From Spirogloea muscicola (lineage: Eukaryota > Streptophyta > Zygnematophyceae > Spirogloeales > Spirogloeaceae): a stretch of 15,040 nucleotides of DNA. Shown piece by piece: positions 1-8,835 of this stretch (positions are counted from its first letter, which is position 1; every line of letters begins with the position of its first letter). The position numbers and the translations under genes are program-made. Below the pieces are notes generated by a model. It was not told the DNA's origin. It searched no databases and worked only from the letters and a program-made list of their open reading frames with translations. The stretch is taken from assembly GCA_009602725.1 (NCBI GenBank), contig WELB01000042.1, positions 528,938 to 543,977 on the forward strand, read 5' to 3'.

Positions 1-102
1 CGCCGCCGGATCGGCGGCGGCGTCCCTGTGCAACGCTGCCGGAGCCGCCGCCGCCGCCGCCGCCGCCGACGGCGGCGGGCCCGGGGAGCGGGGCCGCTTC
101 AT
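1..102 (-). CDS. Partial N-terminus of an unidentified protein, running off the left edge
   Basis: Read on the minus strand, an ATG at 102-100 opens a 34-codon frame that is still open at base 1. The peptide begins MKRPRSPGPPPS, continues as a run of eight alanines, and ends in an Ala/Asp-rich stretch. An in-frame TAA lies upstream at about 150, so this is the first ATG after a stop. The basic start followed by Pro and poly-Ala runs resembles the low-complexity N-termini of many algal and plant nuclear or regulatory proteins, but it does not identify a family. The (GCC)n tract at about 44-69 lies inside this frame. The plus-strand frame through the same bases is also open, as expected of such GC-rich sequence, so the call rests on the start context and composition only. 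Confidence 0.4.
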   Translation of the reverse strand, partial: MKRPRSPGPPPSAAAAAAAAPAALHRDAAADPAA

Positions 103-279
103 GGCGCTCCCCGGGGGCCCTCTCAAACCCCTGACCCGACACCCCTAGCTTAAACCCCGGCTTAAACCCCGGCTCCCGCCCACCAGGCCAGCGTGCTGGG
201 CGTATGGTGTGTGTTGTGTGATGTGTTAGACATATGTAAGGCTAGAATTGGCCTCACGTTCACTGTCATTCACACCGCG

Positions 280-460
280 CGCCTTCTCTAAAGCAAGCGC
301 GGCCAGATTAAGTGGTGGCTGGGAGAGGCCAGCCCAGCAAGGAGCCGGAGTGCTGAGGACTGAGACAGCAGCAAGCGGACTCTCAGTAACCTCTAGTCAG
401 TAGATGCAAGTCTGAAGTGCTAGCAGGCGGAAAGACGTCGCCCTGACGGAAGCCGGAGCG
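280..460 (-). repeat. Copy of the LTRGY repeat, left cluster, minus orientation
   Basis: On the minus strand, 460-383 reads as 25 codons ending GDVFPPASTSDLHLLTRGY and then TGA. This is the best-preserved copy of the terminal peptide shared by the repeats at 7.4-10.4 kb. It is followed, at about 340-310 on the same strand, by the spacer motif GGGCTGGCCTCTCCCAGCC. A 21-base stretch at about 288-308 (complement) also occurs in the plus-orientation unit near 7886, which confirms that the two clusters share ancestry. No intact longer reading frame is visible. Confidence 0.65.
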
Positions 461-539
461 CCTTCTCTCTGTGTGATGGAGGGCCCGACTGGCTAAGTAC
501 GACGGCAAGATGGAGAAGCTTTTCCAATATTTGTGAGAA

Positions 540-770
540 TCCAAAAGGATCTAGTTGGCTGTAGGAGACCAGCCCAAGAAGAATGGACAAGGTCAAGGGG
601 GATTCTGGAAAGTCAGAGCAAACAGTAACCCCTCGTCAAAGCCCGAGATTGGATGATCAGCAGAAGGGAAGGAGTCGCCGCCGATATGCGATAGGCCGCA
701 GGGAAAAGCAGGGCCAGACGTAGATACAAGGCGAGCGCCTGAAGTTGCTACCGGGCAAGTGATAGACGCG
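540..770 (-). repeat. Degenerate second copy of the repeat, left cluster
   Basis: The plus-strand spacer motif GGCTGTAGGAGACCAGCCC lies at about 558-577. On the minus strand the terminal peptide region at about 690-615 still shows GDSFPS and, in another frame, LTRGYC. At least one frameshift therefore separates the two halves and the terminal stop is lost. It is clearly the same family as the copy at 383-460, but more decayed. Confidence 0.45.
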
Positions 771-1146
771 AGCGACTCACCAGGGCCACCGAATCCGCAG
801 AAATTAACTACTTTGGCTGCTCACCATGCTGCCCCTGCAGTCGGGCCACTGCACGTCGAGCAAGCGGCTGGGGAAGGTCAAGCCACCAAGCCCCGTAGAC
901 ATTGATAGTGTAGTGATCGCTTACAAGATGGTCGACGTGTTTGAGCTCATTGCTACGGCAGCTTTGGCATACCCCGTCTTCATGGCTGAGGAGACCAGGT
1001 CTGCGGTTGAAACGTTGGTTTGTGAGCACATCAGCACGATGCCTGGGCTACCGATAGGGCGTGATGGCGACAATTTTGACGGGCCTCGTGTGAGGTGTCA
1101 GCCTGTATCTGAATTGGTCCAGAACTTCATGTCTGCACTCGGCTGA
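648..1146 (+). pseudogene. Open frames of unknown identity, possibly one broken gene
   Basis: Two plus-strand frames overlap here. The first is open from about 648 to 902 without an ATG. It reads as a hydrophilic, Pro/Ala-rich stretch including SDSPGPPNPQKLTTLAAHH and ends KPRRH-stop. The second is open from 826 (ATG) to a TGA at 1144-1146, 106 codons. It contains the more globular-looking stretch DVFELIATAALAYPVFMAEE and ends FMSALG. A single-base frameshift near 880-900 would join them, so a decayed gene or a mobile-element remnant is one reading; two chance frames, or exons with an unseen intron, are others. I recognise no domain. The 5' part overlaps the degenerate repeat copy. Confidence 0.25.
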
Positions 1147-1492
1147 CTTTCACAGCTGCCTTACGATGAGTGGCCGTCTCATTGCCAGCCATTGGCTTGC
1201 TTTCACTCCTAAAAGCTGACAGATACACTGCTGCTGCCCCCGGCAGGGCAGTGGAGACCTTCGCCCGAGCCTTACGAGTCAGCCGCTGAGGCCCTTACAC
1301 TCCGCCACATGCCATCTTCCTAAACGCTTATCTTCCGAAGACCTATTAATCTTCCCGCCCCCTAATCTGCATTGGACACCTGTTTGAGCACCTTGGCATG
1401 TGCTCGTGAGAGGGCTAGCTTGGATGCGATCCCTTCCTCAAGTTTCCATGTTCCAGGGAACCCAACCGCTGGTTGTCAGGCCGGGACTTGCA

Positions 1493-1519
1493 AGTTGACT
1501 AGTGCAAGACTAGTCAACT
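1493..1519. repeat. Perfect 11-bp inverted repeat (hairpin)
   Basis: AGTTGACTAGT at 1493-1503 and its exact reverse complement ACTAGTCAACT at 1509-1519 are separated by the 5-base loop GCAAG. The left arm sequence CAAGTTGACT recurs at about 1553-1562 as a third, direct copy. No U-tract follows, and no mobile element is recognisable around it. Confidence 0.6.
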
Positions 1520-1617
1520 GCACTGTTCAGAAGTGTATGCAGGCTGTCAGCAGCAAGTTGACTTCTTGGGGTCCAGCTTGACCCAAGCATCGAACCAGCC
1601 TGCTCGTTTCACACTCC

Positions 1618-1905
1618 TGCGAGCTGCACGGAGCAATGCGCCCAGCAGCCATCCTCCATGAGGCACTCGTAGTGCTGATGAGTAGCATGCTGGAGTCGCA
1701 GCATGTATTGCAGCTTAAGCGGACTTATGACCCAGGTGGAGGTGGGTGGCAGCGCAAGGGTGTCTCCCAGCCACCAGTCAATTTGGAAGCGCTGTCTTTT
1801 GATGACTTGCAGCAGATGCCTCGTAGGCATGAGGTGCAAAATGTATGCAGATGTGTAAGGCAAGCTGCAAATGTAGCTAAGTCTTTTGCACGGCCCAGGC
1901 TATGA
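1618..1905 (+). CDS. Hypothetical exon or short ORF of unknown function
   Basis: The plus strand is open from upstream of an ATG at 1636 to a TGA at 1903-1905 (89 codons from the ATG). The peptide has an amphipathic-looking start (LHEALVVLMSSMLE), a Gly-rich turn (DPGGGGWQRKG), and a charged stretch NLEALSFDDLQQMPRRHEVQ. It could be the last exon of the broken frame at 648-1146, or a chance frame. No family is recognised, and no splice-site pair joining them could be settled by eye. The antisense strand is also largely open here. Confidence 0.2.
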   Translation, partial: CELHGAMRPAAILHEALVVLMSSMLESQHVLQLKRTYDPGGGGWQRKGVSQPPVNLEALSFDDLQQMPRRHEVQNVCRCVRQAANVAKSFARPRL

Positions 1906-2143
1906 GCTGCTTGTTATCCATGCAGAAGCCTCAGTGCGTGGCAGCAGCCAACATCAATGCTGAGAATGTACTTATGATTAGTAATTATTATTAGTAAAAA
2001 GGGTCGAACAAGCTGCCTGACAGAGCACAACCCCGCCCTGTCAAGCATAAGGCAGCCTGGCGAATGAATAATAATAATACAACACTTTGGGGCGATTAAA
2101 TCAAGGGAGGAGGCAAACCCCAACCCTATCTTGGTGGACACTG
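1906..2143. other. AT-rich gap: 3' flank of the kinase gene
   Basis: This gap separates the hypothetical plus-strand frame from the stop codon of the minus-strand kinase gene, so it probably contains the kinase 3' UTR and poly(A) site. It holds two short triplet runs, TTATTATTA near 1986 and AATAATAATAATA near 2067. These are mutually complementary and could pair across about 70 bases. No poly(A) signal is convincing enough to mark. Confidence 0.35.
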
Positions 2144-5100
2144 TTACCGTCCAACCTCAAGGTCCTCAGAGGCTATGATGCTCGCCGCAGAGTCGTCTTT
2201 GTTGAGGCTGAGCTGCTGTTGGCCGCTCGAGTTGCCGGCGTCCCCACTGTAACCCGAGACAAAGGATGAGACTGCGCTGCATTCTGGAGCGGCCCCAGGC
2301 GCTAGATTTACTGGCCAGTCAGGTGGCAAGTGCTGGGCTGAGACGTCTGGGTAGGAGGTCAGCCCCACCGCAGACTTACTGAACGCGTCCATCTCCCCAC
2401 TGTGACTGAACTCCACGCTCTTCTGCAGAATGAGTTTGTTGTCAGGACCCGTTAGAGCTGATGAGACCATTGCGAAACCTTCTCTCACTGTGTTGGCGAC
2501 CAAACAGAGAGCAAGCCCTCAACCTCCTCACCATTTCCACAATGAGAATGTGTCAAAGCAGGCACATAGCGGTGCTGACTGAAGGTATGCATCAGCCTCC
2601 GGCAAGAATGTGCTACTGTGTCTTCTTTCTGCAACAGGTCGCACAAACGAGTAAAAGGGATGATGTACCTGTACTAAGGTCAGGGACTGCACCACTTCCC
2701 CCATGGTGGGCCGTTGAGAGGCCTCTGGAGCCACGCAAGCAACTGCGATGGCCGCCACTTGGCAGAAATCGTCCAGTGGTACATTGTCCTTCAAGCAAGG
2801 GTCCATGAGCTCCAGCATTCTCTCAGGATCTTTCAAAATTGGTCGAGCCTGTTGCAAAATTGTGGAATGAACTCAATGCAACTTGCCATGTATTGTGCTG
2901 CTAAATGACAGTAGAACCAAGTCATACAGATGCTTATTGGGCAACTCGTGTGCTAGATCTTTGGCATGAGGCATCACAGGTCAAAAGCGAGGAGCACACT
3001 TGTACTTGCAGCGATGAACATTGCTGCAAGAAAGCAAACCTGGGCGTGCCACTGCATAAGAAGACAGTCAGACCTGCGAGATGGAGCTGTTATTATATTG
3101 CCATATCTAGATATACGATGAGGATTTACCCATGTCACAAGATTCTCCTGTCCTGGTGGCTGGGTCATATCCACAGGTCTTCTGCCTGACAAGAGCTCCA
3201 GGAGTACTACTCCATAGCTGTAGACGTCACTTTTCACCAGCAAGTGCCCAGTCATTGCATATTCTGGTGCAACATAACTGCACATAGCACAAATGTTCAC
3301 GTTGAATCAGAAAAGAGAAGTTGAGCTGCTTCTTCCACCTCAAGAGAAAGGGTCCATGGAGCAATTCCTGGTGTCACAGCATTTACTCACCCAAATGTGC
3401 CCATCACACGTGTCGACACATGGTTAGCATTGCCGATGGGCGCCTGCTTGGCCAAGCCAAAATCAGACACCTTGGCACTGAAGTTGTTCTCAAGGAGGAT
3501 GTTGGAAGCCTTGAAATCCCTGTGAATTACACAGGGTTGTGAGTCCTCATGGAGATACTGAAGTCCTCGTGCTGCACCAATTGCAATTTTCATGCGTGTG
3601 TTCCAGTCCAGTCTCTCTCTTCGTGGTACACCTGCACATGCATGTGACTGCCAACATGAGCATGTGATCTTATCCAACATTTGGCACTCTTCTCACCAGC
3701 TGCATGAGCAAGTGAGCTTCCTCATCCATTGGCTTTGCTGTAGTCATAAGGGCCACTCATACACTAACTTATATCCAAATGTATCTGAAGGATAAAAGGA
3801 GTGCAAAAATTCCATTACCGTGAAGCCAACTCTCAAGCGAGCCATTAGGAACAAGCTCGTAGCATAAGAGCTGGTGAGTGCCCTCCCTATTGGCATAGTA
3901 TCCAACAAGCTTGACAAGATGCCGATGGTGCAATCGACTCAGCATCTCCACTTCCACAAGAAACTCGCGATCTCCCTACAGCTCGAAAGCCAGTATCATA
4001 TTGGCTTCTTTCGGTGTTACAGGGATCAGCATAATATAGATACAATGTTACTGTGGCAGAGATGCATGAAGTATGCTACAGTTTTTGAACACTCTGGACG
4101 TCCTCGGAAGGTGCATCAACTAGATCTTCCATCATAGAGGTGCTGTGATTCTGTTGTGGTGCCTGCTCAGCTGCTAAGATGCAAGAAAGAAGGTGTCCTT
4201 GATCAGTACCTGGTGCCCACCCCCAGTAAGCTTTTTGATCGCCACTTCTGTGTGATCTTTCAACACGCCTTTGTAGACACGCCCAAAGCCACCCTCGCCT
4301 ACTATGCTCTTGACAGAGAAGCTGGAATGCGGTAGTCAAAGGACAAACGATTATCAGACTGGCCTCATCAGCAAACAAGGACAAAACGATTATCTGACTG
4401 GCCTCATCAGCAAACACTGACATCAAGCAATACAATTGCAGAACACTCTGGCCATAAATATACAGAATCTGACGTGCAGACTTATGATAAAGCAAGCCAA
4501 GACGAAGACATCAGACAGATGTTCAGACATGATTGGCTGTGCAGGCCCGAAGCCTACAGTCAAGAGAGGACTCCAGACACAACTTCAGATGGTCAGAGTG
4601 TGACTGATGCTTGTCAATGGCAAACCAAAGAAGGCGACATGCGCTGTGAAAGCATCAATTGCCCAAGGGCTGTAGAAATCATGAAATAATTGGGCAGGAT
4701 CTTCGTACTTGTCTGTTGCCTCTCGCAGCTCGTCGTATGTGAAAACCCGGGTACTCGATGGACGAGGTGCTGTAGACCCCTTGAAAGACCCCAGGGAAAC
4801 AGCGCTCCCTGTAGCAGCTGCTTTTTGTGCCTTAGCTGCAGATCTCACATGTTTGACTTCGGATTAGTGGAAAGGACCGTCTGCAAGATGCATGTCGACA
4901 CTTTATGCTACGTGGTCATTTCTGAAGTATGCAGGTCTTGATATATTTGAGAACAGGCAAACAAACCAGTCAGTACAAGCAAATGGGAGGACACTTTGGT
5001 GTACCTTTCTCAAGCTCCTCCACCTGCTTCCTTCTTCGCTTGCGCTTGAGAAGGCAAGCACCCACAATGCAAGCAGCAACTGCCAGGATAGCCACAAGCC

Positions 5101-6968
5101 CTGCTACTATTCCAATGACAACACCCACAGAGGAACTCTTCTTCTTCTTAGCAGCGCCTGAGGGACTTGAGTCTTGTGGGCTTGCAGGAGGTGGTGGCAT
5201 AAAAGGAGGTGGACTTGGAGGAGCTGAACCCACACAGCAACAACCACAAAGCATTAGCCAAAGAGATCCTCACCTCCAACTTGTCGTGTCAGATGTGGAG
5301 TTGACAAGCTGCAGATGCACTTGACAATGAACAGGAACTAGTCACTGGCAGCCTTCGCAAATTTGGTGACTGCAACAGTTCATGCTTGTATCTGTCAAAT
5401 TACGTCACTATAGATGCATATACTTGTGCGCACTTACCAGGAGGTGGTGGAGGAGGTGGGTGTATCTGCTTGATGTAAATGAGTGTATAGTTGCCAAAGT
5501 GGCTTGTGTCAAGAGAAACTATATGGTCCTGCAGCTTGTGCCGAAATGTTTGCAATGTACTTGCAGGGAACATGACGCCCGATGCAGGAAGCAGCCACAA
5601 AGTCAGATTGACCATTGGATCTGCCGTCTTGCCCCGTAGAAGGATCTGCAACAACATAAGCAATAAGTCAATCAGAGACAATGGGCACTTGAGTGATGGC
5701 TTAAGCACTCTCATTATGCTTAACTACACACGCTCGGTAGCACTCCTTTCTGACAGCCATACTTGCAAGACAAAGTTGACCAGATTGACCAGATCTACTG
5801 AAGGAACTTCACCGCACCTGATTCACTGATATATTCAGCTGAGAGCTGAGCTGGTTGGTGAGATCACCAAAATCAGCAAGGAAATTCTGAAAGTCGTCAA
5901 ATGCTAGCTCAAGCTCCAGAGGAAACACACAGAAGCACAAGCTCTCTGAGGAGTCTGGTCGGGACCACTGGTATGGCGAGGATGTGCACTCCTGCAAACA
6001 GCCTGCATGATCAGCAGCATAGGCATCACCCTTTCAGCCACAGAGATAGAGACACTGGGCAACTGACTTGCATTCCCTTCTTGTCCTTCAATAACCGTCT
6101 GAAATGTACCAATTACTCTCAAATGCAACATGTCCACCATCTAGTTACCATAGCAGACCCTGTCAGAGCTTGCTGCACTAGATTAGCAGACTATCTTTGT
6201 GTACTTTGAGGGCGTCGACCTGCTGGCTAGAGAGCTCCTGCCTGCACCGATGAGTCACCAGATCTCTGCAAACTTAAGCATAGAGGAGTTCCAGAAGGAG
6301 AAACATCTCACTGGTCCCAGGGGGAGGATGTACACCCAATGATGCAGGCGAGTTTACGTGAGTGTCTTCTGCAACCACGCTGGAAGCATGCAATGTGGAG
6401 GATGATAGCAATATCCTCATCGGTGGAAGCCGTTGAGCCATTGACACACGAGACGGAGAGGCGAGCAGCAGAGAAGACGTTGAGGAGAGCACTATTTGAC
6501 CATGCTTCTGGCTCGGCGTCTGCAAACTCCTGTACTGCAGGTTACTGTTGCCGCCTAGACTACGCAGCTGTGCGTGCGTTGGACCTGTGAGCAGAGTCAG
6601 CATCATCGGCACAAGATGCTCAGCTAGAGGACCAGGAGCCTACGACATTCGCCATGCAGCAATGCTGGTACATTGACATCTACAGACGGCCGGTGGTGCA
6701 GCTACGACCAATTGCAGGCGGTTTGAAAGCAAGACTTGGCAATCGATTTAGTAGCTCAAGCCAATGCCTGCTAGTGCTGCAGGACTGCCAGTCACAACAA
6801 ACAACATTGCAAATGGTGAAGGCGGTGCACGACTTGTGCAATTGGAGGTCAATGCGTCAGGTGAGGCACATTCAGCGTACCTGGAGACCGCAGTCTAGCA
6901 ACGGAGGCGACGCAGGAGGCGACGAGAGCTGCCCCGGTACACAGCAGGAGAAGCCGAGAGGGCGCCAT
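2144..6968 (-). CDS. ALE2/PERK-like receptor-like Ser/Thr protein kinase, 12 exons
   Basis: Predicted exons (minus strand): 6968-6881, 6534-6358, 6002-5818, 5645-5438, 5223-5005, 4835-4709, 4321-4210, 3975-3819, 3631-3391, 3277-3130, 2848-2669 and 2422-2144. Phases agree throughout, giving about 706 residues, near Arabidopsis ALE2 length. Residues 1-24 form a signal peptide ([19 protein letters not shown]). The ectodomain has a Cys cluster ending LCFCVFP in exon 3 and FGNYTLIYI in exon 4, both typical of the ALE2 group. A Pro-rich stalk follows, then a membrane segment at about 252-278 and the basic stop KRKRRRK. The kinase has the Gly loop GEGGFG (343-348), VAIKK with Lys364, HRDFK (461-465), DFG (481-483) and APE (508-510). 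It is an RD kinase with all catalytic residues present, so probably active. The tail ends SEDLEVGR, like the SEDLHEGR end of ALE2 proteins. ALE2 acts in epidermal surface signalling in Arabidopsis; the role here is inferred only. Exons 4-12 are solid. Exon 2 and the start of exon 3 (6002 or 5991) are less certain. Confidence 0.88.
4341..4416. repeat. 38-bp tandem duplication in kinase intron 6
   Basis: Two adjacent copies (about 4341-4378 and 4379-4416) share the core GACTGGCCTCATCAGCAAAC and differ by one substitution and one inserted A. On the minus strand they lie just upstream of the acceptor at 4323-4322, so they occupy the likely branch-point and pyrimidine region before the exon that carries the Gly-rich loop. 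Confidence 0.85.
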
Positions 6969-7300
6969 GCTGTGCGCAGGAGCCGCTTCTCATGTGCTGC
7001 GGGCGACGCCGGATGCTGCTCCGGGAGCAGGCGGAGCGCGGCGCGAGGGCGGCGACGGCGGCGGCGGTCGGCACCGGCGCCGCGGCAAGCCCGACGGCGC
7101 NGCGGCGCTGGCGCGGCGCCCGTCCCCGAGGGTCCGCGCGTCGTCAGGCTCGAAGGCGGGGGGCCGGGCCAGGGGCGGCTGGCCCCTGGGGAGGCGCGGG
7201 GTGCGCATATTGACGTGAAAGGGTGGCCAATTCAAGCCAATACAGTGTTCAGGCAAAAGCTGGTGCAAAAACGTGGGACTACATGCAACGAAGCCCTGTG
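6969..7300 (-). promoter_or_regulatory. GC-rich upstream region of the kinase gene
   Basis: Immediately 5' of the kinase ATG the sequence becomes very GC- and CpG-rich (about 6990-7205), like the 5' region of the G6PD gene and the left edge of the window. I infer promoter plus 5' UTR from position and composition; no TATA box or start site can be assigned. The region contains one unresolved base (N at 7101) and a perfect 8-bp stem, CCAGGGGC/GCCCCTGG, at 7169-7189 with a 5-base loop. Open frames here on both strands look like GC-driven chance frames. Confidence 0.4.
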
Positions 7301-7525
7301 CTAATGTGGCTGAGAGAAGGACGCTTCCAGGTGAGGGCGGTGGCAGGGAGAGGCCAGCCCAAAGGAAAGTATGAACAAAAGTCCGAAGGGACCAGGGAAA
7401 ATGCTAAGGCACACACGGAATCAAGTAGCTACGAAACAATTCAGTATCCCTTACTAAGCAACCGCATGTCGGAGAAAGTAGTTTCCTGGTAGCGGGTCCC
7501 CTGGCTAAGAAGGTGTCGAGGCTGG
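7300..7525 (-). repeat. LTRGY repeat copy, minus orientation, cut at a head-to-head junction
   Basis: On the minus strand the frame ends FSDMRLLSKGY then TGA at about 7446-7444. It is preceded by LLSQGTRYQETT, which matches GQGTRFQEPS of the unit ending at 8191. The following spacer (7440-7310 on the minus strand) matches the spacer at 8192-8310 base by base over long stretches, including TTTCGTAGCT, GTTCAT and GGGCTGGCC. The coding half stops abruptly near 7510-7525, where a plus-oriented unit begins, so the two copies meet head to head. Confidence 0.6.
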
Positions 7526-7815
7526 CTGGCCGGGGCGACCGGCCGCGGGCTCCGCCTTCTCCCGTCAGCCCGGCGGCGACGCCTTCCATGGCCGGCGGCC
7601 GGATCTGCGGAGGGGCGATGCCCGGCTTCAACGCCGCCGGTTCGCTCGCACAAGTCTTCCGCATGCGCCTGGCCGTATCGCTTCAACGCTCCCTTGCCCA
7701 CGCCGTCCACACGCGAGCAGGCCGTGCTATGGCCGCCGCCTCTGGGTCTCGGCGGAGTGCCTCTTTCCCTGCAGCGAGCTACTCAGATCTGATGTTGCTC
7801 ACTCGTGGGTATTGA
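7513..7815 (+). repeat. LTRGY repeat unit 1, plus orientation, with 100-codon ORF
   Basis: The frame is open from 7513 to the TGA at 7813-7815. The conserved part starts near 7627 with AAGSLAQVFRMRLAVSLQRS, continues through GRAMAAASG, and ends SDLMLLTRGY-stop. The first 35 codons are GC-rich and not shared with the next unit. Over 40 aligned codons against unit 2 most differences are at third positions, so this segment has been under protein-level constraint. The ORF is intact here and could be a small real gene. An ATG lies in frame at 7588. The family is unknown to me. Confidence 0.5.
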
Positions 7816-8191
7816 GCTTCCCTCTGCATCGTCTCTGTGTTCTGCAGTGTTTTGGAGTGTAGTCCTTTTTCCGGCTCCTCTTTCTAATCTGGCCGCGCTT
7901 GCTTTTTCTTTGGCTTTGGACACTGTCCTTTCTTTTTTGGGCAGGCTTTGCCAGCCCCTCTTCTCTATGGGCGCGCACTTCTTCCATGGGGAGCCGGTGG
8001 ACTTTCATGCAGCCGGGTCGCTAGCGCAGGTGTACCGCCTGCGCTTGGCCGTCTCGCTGCAGAGGTCCATGGCCCGCGCGGTGCACCTGCGTGGCGGACG
8101 TGCCCTCGCTGCTGCCTCTGGCCCTGGCCAGGGGACCCGCTTCCAGGAGCCAAGTTTCTGTGACTAGAGGCTGCTTAGCAGGGGTTACTGA
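7816..8191 (+). repeat. LTRGY repeat unit 2, plus orientation
   Basis: This unit of about 376 bp has a T- and C-rich spacer (7816-7965) carrying the imperfect hairpin GGGCAGGCTTTGCCAGCCCC, then a frame from ATG 7967. That frame includes AAGSLAQVYRLRLAVSLQRS, then GGRALAAASG, up to a TAG at 8165-8167. Beyond that premature stop the same frame continues RLLSRGY and reaches TGA at 8189-8191, exactly where unit 1 would end. It is therefore a near-intact copy with one nonsense codon. Confidence 0.6.
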
Positions 8192-8556
8192 GAGTTTCGT
8201 AGCTGCTTCTTTTCATTTTGTGCTTGTTTTTGTTAGTGCTTCCCCTGGCCCCTTCTCGCACTTTGTTCATTCCTTTTTGGGCTGGCCTTTTCCGGCCCCT
8301 ATCCTCTATAGGCGAGCCCTTCTTCTTTCTACCGACGCCGACGCAGTCGGGCTGGTAGCTTAGGGCATTCTAGCGTCCCGCGGGCCATCGTTGCATGCTA
8401 TAGGATGCGGCTATCATTGAGTCTACAGCGCTCCCAGGCACTCGGATACACCAGCATGCTGGGCGTGCATTAGCCCAGGCTAATTGCTTCCGTCGTGGTG
8501 GTTTGGCTCCTCAGCTTAGCTTGTCAGACATGCATGTGCTCACTCGGGGATATTAG
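8192..8556 (+). repeat. LTRGY repeat unit 3, plus orientation, frameshifted
   Basis: This tandem unit of about 365 bp follows unit 2 directly. Its spacer (8192-8340) contains GGGCTGGCCTTTTCCGGCCCC. The coding part shows YRMRLSLSLQRS near 8397-8432. A one-base loss near 8450 shifts the frame, after which HAGRALAQANCFRRGG and finally SDMHVLTRGY with TAG at 8554-8556 are readable. Both halves align to units 1 and 2 and to the minus-oriented copies. Confidence 0.6.
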
Positions 8557-8835
8557 TGTCCCCCCTTAGCCAGCTCGTTACCCCGTTAACGCCTCCCTTT
8601 CAATTTTATGCGCACCGCGCTCCAGCACATTTTCTCTCCAGCACCTTTTGGCTCTTTGGACCTTGTCCATTGTTTTCGGGCTGGCCTTCCCAGCCCCAGT
8701 AGCAATTTCTTCCTACACTCTGTGGGCGAGCAATTTCTTCTCCCTGCTATCCTGCAGCCGGTCCCTGCAGCCGCTATTTTGAGCCGCTTTCTGTCTTATG
8801 ATATCAGCAGCCGTATCACCCTTGTTGATGCTCTT
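8557..8835 (+). repeat. Truncated fourth plus-oriented repeat unit
   Basis: The spacer portion is clear: GGCTCTTTGGACCTTGTCCA near 8648, then GGGCTGGCCTTCCCAGCCCC near 8679, which forms a 7-bp stem with a 5-base loop. The following part is too diverged to show the SLQRS or LTRGY segments. Orientation switches to minus at about 8836-8860, so the unit is probably truncated by the rearrangement that produced the inverted half of the cluster. Confidence 0.4.

Noticed and set aside
149-172. CTTAAACCCCGG repeated twice, reminiscent of telomeric repeats
   Set aside because: There are only two copies, and the unit does not match the plant CCCTAAA repeat, so there is no support for a telomere or interstitial telomeric tract.
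4076-4495. 139-codon minus-strand frame inside the kinase gene
   Set aside because: It covers the Gly-loop exon in the wrong frame. The correct frame gives [11 protein letters not shown] between valid splice sites at 4321 and 4210.
6654-7304. 216-codon plus-strand open frame
   Set aside because: It runs antisense to kinase exon 1 and through the GC-rich flank with an N. Its Arg-rich composition is what GC-rich DNA gives in a wrong frame, and it has no recognisable domain.
8000-8045. AAGSLAQVYRLRL resembles the AAASxxQVHRA segment of ABC1/UbiB-type kinases
   Set aside because: The similarity covers about a dozen residues only. The following SLQRS...GRALAAASG part does not match that family, and no VAIK-like lysine or other kinase motif follows. 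A chance or very remote resemblance is more likely.
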